Notes: a model not told the origin generated them from the letters alone. 21,898 nucleotides of DNA from an uncultured Alphaproteobacteria bacterium (GCA_934255405.1 CAKQNT010000019.1:1-21898); one strand, 5' to 3'. Positions 13,041 to 21,854 are shown, counted from the stretch's first letter. Made by a program: numbers and translations.

Positions 13041-15611
13041 TTATCTGCCGCCATTGCTAATTCCAAGTCTGGTAGCGTTGGTCTTGACAAAGTTTGCGGC
13101 AGCCTCGCGTCCGGCTTTTTGTTTTTTTCTGGCATCGCCTTTAGCATTATCTTTGGCGTTTGCGTACGATGAAACATAACTGTTTATCATGCGTCCCAAT
13201 ATCCGCGCCTGTTTTTCTTCCGGTTGAGACGCAAATTCGCCTTTGTTTTTCAATTTATTGACATTATCAAAAAGTTTCATCTCTTTATCATTAAGATTAA
13301 GCTTTTTGAAATCAGGATCATTTTTAAATTCTTCATATTCTTTGGTCGGAAGATCTTTAATGAATACCAAAGCCTCCATTTTGCTAACCGCATGATCCAG
13401 CCCTTCTTGGGTAGAAACATCAATATTAACTCCGCCCAAAGCGCTTCTGGTAGTTTCAATGGCTTTTTCTTCCTTCACTTTATCTTTGAGGCCGCGTTCT
13501 TCCATTTCTTTTTTCTTCTCCGCCAAGTTGCTGATGGTAACACCGGCCTTTTCGGCGGCAATTTCGGCTCTGGCCAAAAATTCAGGAGACTGTACCGTGC
13601 CCAGCTCAATCACTTTATTCCCGTTTTGCGACATTCCCTTCATTACCGCAACCAAATCATCAACTTGCGCTTTATCTTCTTTGCCGTCTTTGTCTTTTGC
13701 TGTTACATAGTAGTTGCTGTTATCCGTTTTCTCTACAGTAACCATATGTCCGTCATCAGAGTTTCTAAAGGTTGAGTCCGCATGCGAATGCTGTTCTGCC
13801 TCAGGGGCATCTTGAGCAGAAGCTTCAACCTTTTTATAACCTAAATTTGAAAAAATGGTTTCCAAATTGGTATAAGACTGGCTGCGTTCCGAATGTTCCG
13901 GTGCCGGAGTATCGTGCAAAACCGGAGTATCAGCTTTTTCTTGACCTTTGTTTTCGGCAATCTCCGTCTCAACAGATTCTTGCTCGGCAGTGTTTTCTTC
14001 TTGCTGATGCTTTGCTTGTTCTTCCGCCTCAAGTTGTTGCTGAGTTTCTAGTTCTTGCAAGTTATCCGGAGTGTGAACTTGTCCAGACGATGTTTGTTGC
14101 AGGTCTATTTCCTTCTGATTGCCTTGTAAGCTTTCTTCTTGCTCTCTGGTCCCATCTCTGGGAGCATTGGGTAACATATTATTACCGGTATCCTTGGCAA
14201 TCGTATCGCTGATAATTCTCGTAAGTTCTGGTGATTTGTTAAATCCGCCGGCTTGCAATTGCCTTTTTATATATATAGCATACTCTTCTTGGTTTCTGAA
14301 ATCTTGTTTTTTTCGTTCGCGTACAACCGCTTCAAGCTCTTTGCGTTGAGAAGCCGGGGCATGCTTCAAAATTCCCGCCAACCATTTACCTGTTGTTGTA
14401 CTGTTATCCAAAGCATCTGTCTCGTTATTTATTGCATTATACCTGCTTACAATCTTGCTTTCGACATTTTGGATCTCGGGTGAATATTTTTTATTAACGT
14501 CATCTATTTTGGCGTTATATTTTTTTATTTTTTTTGCAATGGCTTTGTCTGCTTCTGTTAGCAGCCTTTTCATGCTTTTCAAGTCACTGCTGATGTATTT
14601 GATGCGAGTTGCAGAGCCGCCGTTTTCAATTTGAGTACTTAGATCCGCAATTTTAGCTTCTAATTGTTCTTTTCGGATTTTTATTTGCTCAACCGGCATC
14701 GCATAAATACTTTTCTGTTCTTGTGCATTTTTACGCCATTTATAAAATCCGGCAGCTGCTTTTGCATAATATTTTTTGGGATTATACCATTTTCTTGCGA
14801 TGGCCGCTTCTTGATGCCGTTGTATTCTTAGGTTTATGGTTTCTCTATTAAGTCCCAGCTTTTGGGTTACAAAGTATGTTCCTTCATACCACAATTTTGC
14901 CAGTCTGAAGTTTGATTCTGCACAATGAGCTATAGTATCCCGAAGATCCTGATTTGTCATTTCGTACAGACGAGGAGCTCCCAATCCTGTCAGGTACTTA
15001 TCGGTAAGTTTTAGATGCTCATTTTCTTGTTTTTGATTAATTTTAGCTAACTTTATGGCGGCTTTTTCAAGAGAGTGCCTTTTTCTGGCGCGATTTATTC
15101 TCTGAAGTATTTTCCAGCTGCTTCTATCCTGCGCCTCTGGCAACATAGACAGCATTTCAACCATGGCTTTATCTGTCTCAAAAGATTGTCCAAAGTTAAG
15201 TTTCCCTTTACTTTGCTGATCGAAGAACAAAATCAAGTCATTGCGGGTTAACCCGTCATAAGGTTTTTTTCCTTCGGCGATATTGTTTACAAATTTTTGC
15301 GTCAGGCGAGTTCGCTCCTGATCTTGAAATTCATTTGATTGGCTATAAAAATAATTCACATATCTATCTTTGTATGATTCGATATGAAATAACGGAGCTT
15401 CATTATCGCTGGACGCATAAAAACAATCGCGTAGTTCTCTGTCACCAAGATTATTTGTTTTGAGAGTATCAAAATCACCCACAAATCCATAATACTCATT
15501 AAGTTTGCCGGTTCTGGTTGCCTCTGCCAGCCTAACCTGTTCCTGATCAAGGTATCCTTGATATCTATCATCAGCTTTATACAGGGGAGCTTCATTGTTT
15601 TCCATAGCCAT
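13041..15611 (-). CDS. Large soluble coiled-coil protein, function unknown
   Basis: I do not recognise this 856-residue protein. It has no signal peptide or membrane helix. N-terminal segments share a pattern: NEAPL, then RY-x-x-Y, DQE-x-x-RL, and a late 'DL' helix (about 6-66 and 70-130). A third partial copy lies near 194-230 (QENEHLKL...TNQDLRD). A lysine-rich coiled coil spans about 308-395. Residues about 486-560 are Gln/Glu-rich and likely disordered. Residues about 622-697 form an alpha/beta unit (VIELGTVQSPEFLARAEIAAEKAGVTI) that vaguely recalls LPD7-type domains of relaxases and polyvalent proteins. I chose ATG 15611 because GGAG lies six bases upstream and a strong promoter overlaps any longer version. 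A secreted effector or scaffold is possible but unproven. Confidence 0.75.
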   Translation of the reverse strand: MAMENNEAPLYKADDRYQGYLDQEQVRLAEATRTGKLNEYYGFVGDFDTLKTNNLGDRELRDCFYASSDNEAPLFHIESYKDRYVNYFYSQSNEFQDQERTRLTQKFVNNIAEGKKPYDGLTRNDLILFFDQQSKGKLNFGQSFETDKAMVEMLSMLPEAQDRSSWKILQRINRARKRHSLEKAAIKLAKINQKQENEHLKLTDKYLTGLGAPRLYEMTNQDLRDTIAHCAESNFRLAKLWYEGTYFVTQKLGLNRETINLRIQRHQEAAIARKWYNPKKYYAKAAAGFYKWRKNAQEQKSIYAMPVEQIKIRKEQLEAKIADLSTQIENGGSATRIKYISSDLKSMKRLLTEADKAIAKKIKKYNAKIDDVNKKYSPEIQNVESKIVSRYNAINNETDALDNSTTTGKWLAGILKHAPASQRKELEAVVRERKKQDFRNQEEYAIYIKRQLQAGGFNKSPELTRIISDTIAKDTGNNMLPNAPRDGTREQEESLQGNQKEIDLQQTSSGQVHTPDNLQELETQQQLEAEEQAKHQQEENTAEQESVETEIAENKGQEKADTPVLHDTPAPEHSERSQSYTNLETIFSNLGYKKVEASAQDAPEAEQHSHADSTFRNSDDGHMVTVEKTDNSNYYVTAKDKDGKEDKAQVDDLVAVMKGMSQNGNKVIELGTVQSPEFLARAEIAAEKAGVTISNLAEKKKEMEERGLKDKVKEEKAIETTRSALGGVNIDVSTQEGLDHAVSKMEALVFIKDLPTKEYEEFKNDPDFKKLNLNDKEMKLFDNVNKLKNKGEFASQPEEKQARILGRMINSYVSSYANAKDNAKGDARKKQKAGREAAANFVKTNATRLGISNGGR

Positions 15612-15645
15612 ACCAATCTCCATCATAGCGATAAAACTTGTTCTT

Positions 15646-15674
15646 AGTATACCAAATCCTTTACTAAGATTCAA
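15646..15674 (-). promoter_or_regulatory. Strong sigma-70 promoter of the coiled-coil gene
   Basis: On the minus strand TTGAAT (15669-15674) and TATACT (15646-15651) are separated by 17 bases. Transcription would begin near 15640, about 30 bases before the chosen ATG. This rules out translation from the upstream in-frame ATG at 15674. Confidence 0.7.
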
Positions 15675-15720
15675 TTAATGTTTGTCATGTTTTGTCTATT
15701 TAACAAAATTTTAATAATTA

Positions 15721-15748
15721 AAACAAAACCGCTCCAAAGAGCGGTTTT
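15721..15748 (-). terminator. Intrinsic terminator of the flavin-reductase-like gene
   Basis: AAAACCGCTC (15725-15734), loop CAAA and GAGCGGTTTT (15739-15748) form a 10-pair stem. On the minus strand it is followed by a T-rich tract. It begins nine bases beyond the stop codon. Confidence 0.9.
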
Positions 15749-15756
15749 GCAATTGT

Positions 15757-16596
15757 TTATGCCTTGGCTGGAGCTGGCTTTTTGCGCGGTGGTCTGCTGC
15801 CAAAAGCCTTGCCCTTGTTAAACGGCTGTCCTCTTCCCAAAGGCTTTTTGCCGGTATGGCGCGGTTTTTGCCATGGCTTGTTTGTTTTGCCAAATGGCTT
15901 GCGTCCGGTCTGCTTTGGGGCTGGTTTAGTAGTCGGTTTCTTCCGCTCTTTAATCTGGGCTGTGCCGTCCTTAATCTGTTGCTCAACCTTCAAAATTTCC
16001 ATAAATTTTGATTTGCGCGGTTTGGTCTTGTTTTCTTTGGTTTTGTCTACCGAAAAACCAAAGCCGCCCAAATCGCGTCCCATGGTATAATAGCGCCCAT
16101 GAGCAAAAACCAACAGTCCGGCTTTTTCCAGAGCCAAACGGTTATCTTCTTCCAAATAGCGGTCATCAATATTTACATTTACAATTTCGGCGGTAAACAT
16201 ATCGTGAGTGCCAAAAGATTTAATATCGACAACTTTGCATTCCAAACTAACCGGAGCTTTTTTAAGCATTGGCGCCTTAACCACTTGGCAGGGCTCAATT
16301 TCAAGATTCATATCCTTAAATTTGTCGGTGTTTTTGCCCGATTTCACCCCGCAATAATCGCAGGCCTTTGCCAGTTCAAGTGTAGAGATGTTGATAACAA
16401 ACTCTTTTGTTTCTTTAATGATGTCGTGCGAATATCTGCTCGGGCGAACCGATATATAGGTCATCGGTGGCTCAGTGTTGATAATGCCGGTCCAAGCGAT
16501 TGTCAAAACATTGTGTTTTTCCATATCTCCGCAGGTTACCATAACCGGAGGCAGGGGGAATAGCATCGTGCCGGGTTTCCAAGATATTTTGCTCAT
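15757..16596 (-). CDS. Flavin reductase-like (FMN-binding) protein with long basic tail
   Basis: Residues about 8-175 of this 279-residue protein match the flavin reductase/DIM6-NTAB split-barrel family: PPVMVTCGD, LTIAWTGIINTEPPM, YISVRPSRYSHDII, EFVINIS, and a late VFAHGRYYTMG. Such proteins bind FMN and often pass electrons from NAD(P)H or act as flavin-linked oxidoreductases. The family is normally about 160-200 residues. Here roughly 95 extra residues follow, rich in Lys, Arg, Pro and Gly with repeats of the kind GRKPFGK, GKKPLGRGQPF and GKAFGSRPPRKK. This tail looks disordered and nucleic-acid-binding, like tails on some RNA-modifying enzymes. GAAGGATT just before the ATG supports the start. 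The gene follows the sec operon but is separated by a terminator. Confidence 0.82.
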   Translation of the reverse strand: MSKISWKPGTMLFPLPPVMVTCGDMEKHNVLTIAWTGIINTEPPMTYISVRPSRYSHDIIKETKEFVINISTLELAKACDYCGVKSGKNTDKFKDMNLEIEPCQVVKAPMLKKAPVSLECKVVDIKSFGTHDMFTAEIVNVNIDDRYLEEDNRLALEKAGLLVFAHGRYYTMGRDLGGFGFSVDKTKENKTKPRKSKFMEILKVEQQIKDGTAQIKERKKPTTKPAPKQTGRKPFGKTNKPWQKPRHTGKKPLGRGQPFNKGKAFGSRPPRKKPAPAKA

Positions 16597-16665
16597 TATA
16601 ATCCTTCTTTCAGATTTTGTAAAATTTTCTTAAAAATAACTCAAATTTATAAATAAGCAATTAAA

Positions 16666-16696
16666 AAAATCCTCCGAGTTTTAATCGGAGGATTTT
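16666..16696 (-). terminator. Intrinsic terminator after secF
   Basis: AAAATCCTCCGA (16666-16677) and TCGGAGGATTTT (16685-16696) pair over 12 positions around a seven-base loop. On the minus strand the stem is followed by T-rich sequence, ending the yajC-secD-secF transcript. Confidence 0.9.
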
Positions 16697-16714
16697 GTTT
16701 TGCAATTTTGCCGG

Positions 16715-17653
16715 CTACTCAACATTGCCGAACGGGTTTATCACTTTTTCATCCTGTGCCGCCCGCAGGTTAAACAGGTTGAGGAAAGCGGTGGAGATAT
16801 AAATTGAAGAATATGTTCCGACAATTACACCCCACAAAATCGTAAACGAAAAGCTGCGCAATGTGTCTCCGCCCCATACAAACAAAGCCACTGCCGCCAG
16901 CAAAGTGGTAAGACCGGTCAAGATTGTGCGGGAGAAAATGTCATTAATACTCTTGTTGAGCAAATCGAACTGCGGCATTTTCTTAAATTTGCGCAGATTT
17001 TCTCTGATTCGGTCATAAGTAACCACCGTGTCATTGACAGAATATCCTGCCAAAGTCAAAATAGCTGCTACTGTAGTTAAGCTAAAGTCAAAATTAAAGA
17101 ACGACAGCAAACCCACGGTGATAATCAGGTCATGAACCAGACCAATCATCGCGCCCAAAGCAAACTGCCATTCAAAGCGAAACCAAATATAGGCCGAAAT
17201 CGCCAATACCGCAATTACCGAGGCGATAACACCGGCTTTTTTCAGCTCATCACCAACCTGAGGCCCCACCAGTTCAACGCGGCGATATTCATAATCGCTT
17301 CCCAATGCAGACTTAATCTGATTAACCACGGCCATTTGCTGTTTTTCATCCAGACTTTTGGCCTGAGCACGCAAAACCACTTCATTGCCGGTTTCGCCTA
17401 TACTCTGGAGATTTATCTCGTCCAGATTAACCACCGACAGCTGTTTGCGCAGATTTTCCACATCGATTTTGTTTTCACTTCTGAGCTCCATCAAAATACC
17501 GCCCGAAAAATCGATTCCGTAGTTAAATCCTCTAATTGCCATGCTGGCAACAGAGAAGACAATCAACAACGCCGACAGAGCATAAGTCAACTTGCGCGGT
17601 CCCATAAAGTCAATGGTTGTATCTTTGGTAACCCATTTAAACATTTTCATCAT
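16715..17653 (-). CDS. secF: Protein translocase subunit SecF
   Basis: SecF works with SecD in the inner membrane to drive late steps of Sec-dependent protein export using the proton gradient. The 312-residue protein has a first membrane helix (about 22-40), the family motif GIDFSGG (46-52), a periplasmic domain, and five further helices. The conserved transporter segment includes SVNDTVVTYDRIREN. AAGGA lies about nine bases before the ATG. It follows secD by 17 bases and is last in the operon. Length and order are normal. Confidence 0.96.
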   Translation of the reverse strand: MMKMFKWVTKDTTIDFMGPRKLTYALSALLIVFSVASMAIRGFNYGIDFSGGILMELRSENKIDVENLRKQLSVVNLDEINLQSIGETGNEVVLRAQAKSLDEKQQMAVVNQIKSALGSDYEYRRVELVGPQVGDELKKAGVIASVIAVLAISAYIWFRFEWQFALGAMIGLVHDLIITVGLLSFFNFDFSLTTVAAILTLAGYSVNDTVVTYDRIRENLRKFKKMPQFDLLNKSINDIFSRTILTGLTTLLAAVALFVWGGDTLRSFSFTILWGVIVGTYSSIYISTAFLNLFNLRAAQDEKVINPFGNVE

Positions 17654-17670
17654 GATACAATATCCTTATA

Positions 17671-19215
17671 CTAAATTGGCAGTTTGGTTGGTTTATATTT
17701 GTTCAGCCACCATGTGATAATCAGTCTGGTAACCGTAACTGAAGTAAACATGGAGGTTGCAATACCAACCGCCAAAGTAACGGCAAAGCCGCGAACCGGA
17801 CCGCTTCCAAAGTAGAACAACACAAAAGCGGCAACCAAAGTTGTTAGGTTAGAGTCGACAATAGTTGCCCACGCCTCTGTAAATCCGGCATCTGCCGCAT
17901 CGCGTGTCGAGCGACCGGCTTTAACCTCTTCGCGCATACGCTCAAAGATTAGCACGTTAGCGTCAACCGCCATACCGATCGTCAGGATAATACCGGCAAT
18001 ACCGGGGAGGGTGAGTGTCGCACCCATAAAACTCAATACGCCGAGCATCAAAAACAGGTTCATAAACACAGTGGCGGTGGTAAATACGCCAAACAAACCA
18101 TACGCGGCAACCATAAATGCCACAACAGCAATCAATCCGATGATAGAGGCGACAATGCCCTCGCGAATTGAATCTGCTCCCAAGCCGGCGCCGACAGTTC
18201 GTTCTTCCAACACCTCAAGCGGAGCAGGCAGAGCGCCGGAGCGCAGCAATAATGCCAAATCATTGGCAGATTTTACGGTGAAGTTTCCGGTAATAACGCC
18301 GCTGCCGCCCAAAATTGCGGTCTGGATTGTTGGAGCAGAGATAACCTCGTTATCCAGCACGATTGCCAATCTCTCGCCAACATTGTTTTTGGTGGCCTCG
18401 CCAAACTTCTTGCCGCCGAGGGAGTTAAACTTAAAGCTCACCACCGGTTGGCCTTCTTGGAAAGAAGGTTGAGCATCTACCAGATTTTCGCCGCCAACCA
18501 CCGGCTTGCGGCTGATAACGTATGTTTCGCCCATAGAGCCCTGAACCAAACGAGAGGTCGCCGCCAGTTTGCCGCGTCGCGCGTCGGCTGCTGTGGAACG
18601 GCTGTCTACCAAGTGGAAAGACATTTTGGCAGTTTTGCCAAGCAAAGTCTTTACATATTCAGGATTCTGTAACCCCGGCAGCTGAACCACGATTCGATTG
18701 CTGCCCTGGCTCTGTATAACCGGCTCTTTAGTGCCTAATTCATCAATACGCCGACGCACAATCTCAATGGACTGATCAACCACTCTCAATTTGAGCTTAT
18801 TGAGTTCCACATCGTTGTATTTAATTTCCAGCGTTCCGTCGGCATCTTCGGCAACATCAATGCCGGTGTCAATTTTTTTGAACAGGTTTGCGGCTTTGCT
18901 GCGGGCATTAATGTTGTCAATTTTTACTTTTACAACATCGGCGCCGGCGCTCAGATTTTGATATCTGATACGGTTTTCGCGCAGCAGTTGGCGAGCGGAA
19001 TCTTCAATTGACGACATACGCTCTTTCAGCACATCGTCAATCTTAACTTCCAACAAGAGATTGGAGCCGCCTTGCAGGTCAAGACCTAGGTTAACCGGCT
19101 GCCACCATGATGGCAGCTTGTCGGTGTTGCTGATTATGTTTGGAACGGCAAAGAAAATGCCTAGTGCGCAGATGGCACCAATCATAATCACGCGGGATCT
19201 GGAAAGTTTATACAT
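17671..19215 (-). CDS. secD: Protein translocase subunit SecD
   Basis: This 514-residue inner-membrane protein partners SecF and YajC with the SecYEG channel. The first membrane helix (about 8-27) is followed by LGLDLQGGSNLLLEV starting at 43, the SecD hallmark. A large periplasmic P1 region follows, then five helices between about 355 and 505, with GMAVDANVLIFERMREE as the conserved RND-like segment. The length is short relative to E. coli SecD (about 615) but typical for Alphaproteobacteria. TAAGG precedes the ATG. It lies 14 bases after yajC. Confidence 0.96.
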   Translation of the reverse strand: MYKLSRSRVIMIGAICALGIFFAVPNIISNTDKLPSWWQPVNLGLDLQGGSNLLLEVKIDDVLKERMSSIEDSARQLLRENRIRYQNLSAGADVVKVKIDNINARSKAANLFKKIDTGIDVAEDADGTLEIKYNDVELNKLKLRVVDQSIEIVRRRIDELGTKEPVIQSQGSNRIVVQLPGLQNPEYVKTLLGKTAKMSFHLVDSRSTAADARRGKLAATSRLVQGSMGETYVISRKPVVGGENLVDAQPSFQEGQPVVSFKFNSLGGKKFGEATKNNVGERLAIVLDNEVISAPTIQTAILGGSGVITGNFTVKSANDLALLLRSGALPAPLEVLEERTVGAGLGADSIREGIVASIIGLIAVVAFMVAAYGLFGVFTTATVFMNLFLMLGVLSFMGATLTLPGIAGIILTIGMAVDANVLIFERMREEVKAGRSTRDAADAGFTEAWATIVDSNLTTLVAAFVLFYFGSGPVRGFAVTLAVGIATSMFTSVTVTRLIITWWLNKYKPTKLPI

Positions 19216-19229
19216 TGCAAATACCTTAA

Positions 19230-19598
19230 TTATTTTTTGGATTTTTTATTGTTGTTGGCAGACTTAGGCTCTGGCTTGATGGCTTCGTCAACCAAATCGC
19301 GGACAGTGGCGCGGTATACCTTAACCACTACTCCGGCAGAAATTTCTACAGTTAGTTCATAAGGATCAGACGCGTCCAACACTTTGGCAATCATGCCGCC
19401 GCCGGTGATGATTTTGTCACCTTTTTTTATTGTTTGCAACAGCTGTTCGTGCTGTCTCATCTTTTTTTGCTGCGGGCGGATTAGAAAAATATAGAACACA
19501 ACCATAATCAGCACCAGCTGAGTAATCATTCCCACGGTGGAGGTAGTACCTTGTGCGGCAGTAGCTTCAGCTGCGGCAAAAGCAGAACTTATGAACAT
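19230..19598 (-). CDS. yajC: Preprotein translocase subunit YajC
   Basis: This 122-residue, single-span protein is part of the SecDF-YajC complex. The membrane helix covers about 22-41 and is followed by RPQQKKMRQH, the family signature, then the GDKIITGGG segment. The C-terminus is Lys/Asn-rich. AAGGAG eight bases upstream supports the ATG. It is the first gene of the sec operon, with a good promoter at 19654-19682. Confidence 0.95.
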   Translation of the reverse strand: MFISSAFAAAEATAAQGTTSTVGMITQLVLIMVVFYIFLIRPQQKKMRQHEQLLQTIKKGDKIITGGGMIAKVLDASDPYELTVEISAGVVVKVYRATVRDLVDEAIKPEPKSANNNKKSKK

Positions 19599-19653
19599 TG
19601 TTTTCTCCTTAGATATATCAATTCCACATAACTATAAAACAAATCTCTCTGCT

Positions 19654-19682
19654 TATATAGGGCAAATTAAATTATTTCACAA
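19654..19682 (-). promoter_or_regulatory. Sigma-70 promoter of yajC-secD-secF
   Basis: On the minus strand TTGTGA (19677-19682) and TATATA (19654-19659) are separated by 17 bases, about 56 bases before the yajC start. Confidence 0.6.
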
Positions 19683-19826
19683 GTTTTTTATGCAAAATTG
19701 TCATCCTCGGGCGTGTGGTTGTCTTATATCATGCACTTTTTGCTATTGCGCGAACGACGATTAGCCGTGAGAAACAATCCATCTTTATCTTGAGGTAAAA
19801 AATAACCTGTCGATAGTTGTTGAAAA

Positions 19827-19859
19827 CTAAGTGTTAGCACTGGAAAAATTAGCACTTAG
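19827..19859. promoter_or_regulatory. Dyad and direct repeats upstream of flagellin
   Basis: CTAAGTG (19827-19833) and CACTTAG (19853-19859) form an inverted repeat. TTAGCACT also occurs directly repeated at 19834-19841 and 19849-19856, starts 15 bases apart. The cluster sits 48-80 bases before the flagellin ATG and could bind a regulator. The rest of the 19599-19906 gap shows only the yajC promoter and nothing else I can support. Confidence 0.45.
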
Positions 19860-19906
19860 GCTTTATTTATAACTTGAGGAAGTGCGACAAAAGGAGCAAA
19901 AAGAAT

Positions 19907-21682
19907 ATGACCGGAAAGATAAGTTTAACTGCGAGTATGCGCAGTAACTTATTGAGCCTGCAGAATATCAGCAGGCAGGTTAGCTCTACCCAAAACAAAC
20001 TCGCCACCGGTAATAAAGTAAATTCCGCCATAGACAATCCCAGTTCATACTACACCGCCCGTTCATTAACCAACCGCGCCAATGACTTAGATTCTCTGCT
20101 TGACTCAATGGGGCAGGCGGTTAGTACAATCAAAACCGCCACCACAGCCTTAGAAACCGGCGCCACATTCCTAGAACAAGCCGCGGCTGTGGCAAATTCC
20201 GCTTTAGAAACACCACAAACAATTCCCGACAAAGGATTTTTTACACAGCTGATAGGTGCTAATGATGCGGTTGTATCTAACGCTGAAGAGCTGGATCAGG
20301 CTTTGGCCGCCGGCAAAGAAACTATTGTTGTTTATGGAAAAATCAACTTGAATCATGCTATTCAGTTGAAAGATAACCAAAAAATGGTTGGTATTAATTA
20401 TTTTGCCAATTTCACCGGCAGCGGTGACTATTTTTCTGAGCTGAATTATACCAGTAATGCTAAGGAAAATATGATTAATGTAGTCGGAAATAATACTAAA
20501 ATCAGCAATCTTAATATTAACTACGACAATGAAGTCGGTGTATCTTTGGGTAATTCAGTTATTTTTGTTAGCTTTGCTAATGGCAAACCAACAAATACAA
20601 AATTTGCCAATTTAAATATTAATTTTCAAACGAATGGTATACCAAAACCTGGCGCAGCCTGCATTAAGACTTATGGTAAAGATGCGTCAGCAGAAATAAC
20701 CGGTAATATAAAATTGCAAACACAAGCCTGGGGTATCTTTGCAGAAGAATCAAGTAAAATTGAGGTGATTGCAAATTTAGATATATCTGCAACCCAAGGA
20801 ATTAATGCGCACAATGCTTCACGAGTTTTACTGAATTCCGAAACAATGCTGAAAATAAAAAATGCAAATGTTGCATTTTCTTTGGTCGGTGGCGCTGCTG
20901 CTATTGATATAGCTGATGGCGTTTATATAGGGATTTCTGAAAGTAATTATTTATATAATATAACTAATCGTATGGATGTCAAAAATAATATAATGTCATT
21001 ATCCAAAGGTGTGGTCTTTGTCAATTACAGCACTAAGCAAGCTTACTATTTGGATGCAACCACTAACTTAACATCTACCAGTGTGGTCACTTTTAATAAA
21101 TTTATATCAAATCAGATAACGAAAGATGTAGATTATAATCAAGTTGCACAGCAAATAGAAGACAGTTTTTCCGCTAATTATTCGGGGCTATTCAGCTGGC
21201 AAAATAAAACTAAACAATATGCCAACATTCTGAATCAGTATGATTCGGTGATAAAAGACGCCTCATATAAGGGCGTGAATCTGCTCAAAAAAGATAAGCT
21301 CAATGTGCGGTTTAATGAGAGCGGCAGCGCTGATTTAAATGTAAACGGCAAAGATATGTCTTCTGCGGCGCTTGGCCTTGGTAAAGTCGATTGGGCAAAC
21401 CAAAGCGACATTGCCCAGAGCCTCAAAGAAATCGCAAGCGCTTTGAAAAGTATCAGAGCTTTTACCGCGGAGCTGGGTAATAATTACAGTATTATAACCA
21501 GTCGGCAAGATTTTACCGAGAATTTAATTAATATTTTGACCGAGGGTGCTGATAAGTTGGCACTGGCGGATATGAACGAAGAATCCGCCAATATGCTGGC
21601 ATTGCAGACACGGCAACAATTAGCAATTAATTCCCTATCCCTCGCGTCACAAGCGGCACAGGCGGTGATGAAGTTGTTTTAG
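19907..21682 (+). CDS. fliC: Flagellin with beta-helix-like variable domain
   Basis: The 591-residue product has canonical flagellin ends, which form the filament core. The N-terminal D0/D1 (about 1-105) includes MRSNLLSLQN, KLATGNKVNSAIDNPSSYY and LDSMGQAVSTI. The C-terminal D1/D0 (about 405-591) includes ASYKGVNLL and ends with LALQTRQQLAINSLSLASQA. Between them, residues about 120-375 look like a parallel beta-helix. They open with a pectate-lyase-like pattern (NAEELDQALAAGKETIVVYG, then a hydrophobic strand and DNQKMVGINY) and continue with rungs such as NTKISNLNINY and ANLNINF. This insert would be exposed on the filament surface. ATG 19907 follows AAGGAG by about eight bases; the TTG at 19874 would put the ribosome site inside the gene. 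No chaperone or other flagellar gene is nearby. Confidence 0.88.
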   Translation: MTGKISLTASMRSNLLSLQNISRQVSSTQNKLATGNKVNSAIDNPSSYYTARSLTNRANDLDSLLDSMGQAVSTIKTATTALETGATFLEQAAAVANSALETPQTIPDKGFFTQLIGANDAVVSNAEELDQALAAGKETIVVYGKINLNHAIQLKDNQKMVGINYFANFTGSGDYFSELNYTSNAKENMINVVGNNTKISNLNINYDNEVGVSLGNSVIFVSFANGKPTNTKFANLNINFQTNGIPKPGAACIKTYGKDASAEITGNIKLQTQAWGIFAEESSKIEVIANLDISATQGINAHNASRVLLNSETMLKIKNANVAFSLVGGAAAIDIADGVYIGISESNYLYNITNRMDVKNNIMSLSKGVVFVNYSTKQAYYLDATTNLTSTSVVTFNKFISNQITKDVDYNQVAQQIEDSFSANYSGLFSWQNKTKQYANILNQYDSVIKDASYKGVNLLKKDKLNVRFNESGSADLNVNGKDMSSAALGLGKVDWANQSDIAQSLKEIASALKSIRAFTAELGNNYSIITSRQDFTENLINILTEGADKLALADMNEESANMLALQTRQQLAINSLSLASQAAQAVMKLF

Positions 21683-21807
21683 GCAAGCTCGTCTAGAGGT
21701 TTTTTAGAGCAATTTGTGCAGGACGGCGACATCCTCATTTACTCTTTTGTAAACTCCGGTGTCGCCGCCTTTCAAATCACTCTATAAAATCCACTATCCG
21801 AGCTTGC
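21683..21807. repeat. 125-bp imperfect palindrome directly after the flagellin stop
   Basis: Left arm 21683-21742 and right arm 21749-21807 are near reverse complements around the loop TCTTTT. Perfect stretches include GCAAGCTCG/CGAGCTTGC at the tips, GGCGACA/TGTCGCC in the middle and TTTAC/GTAAA at the centre. Weaker pairing (for example AGAGCAATTTG with CAAATCACTCT) and one or two single-base gaps fill the rest. It could be a mobile palindromic element or a long mRNA 3' hairpin. No T-run follows, so it is not a standard terminator. Confidence 0.75.
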
Positions 21808-21854
21808 TAGAGATTATGCCTTATAAGTCTTCCCCATCGACGGGGCGCGAGGAT

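Noticed and set aside
19809..19818. Sigma-28-like -10 (GTCGATAG) before flagellin
   Set aside because: No TAAA-type -35 lies at the required spacing, so I do not call a flagellar promoter.
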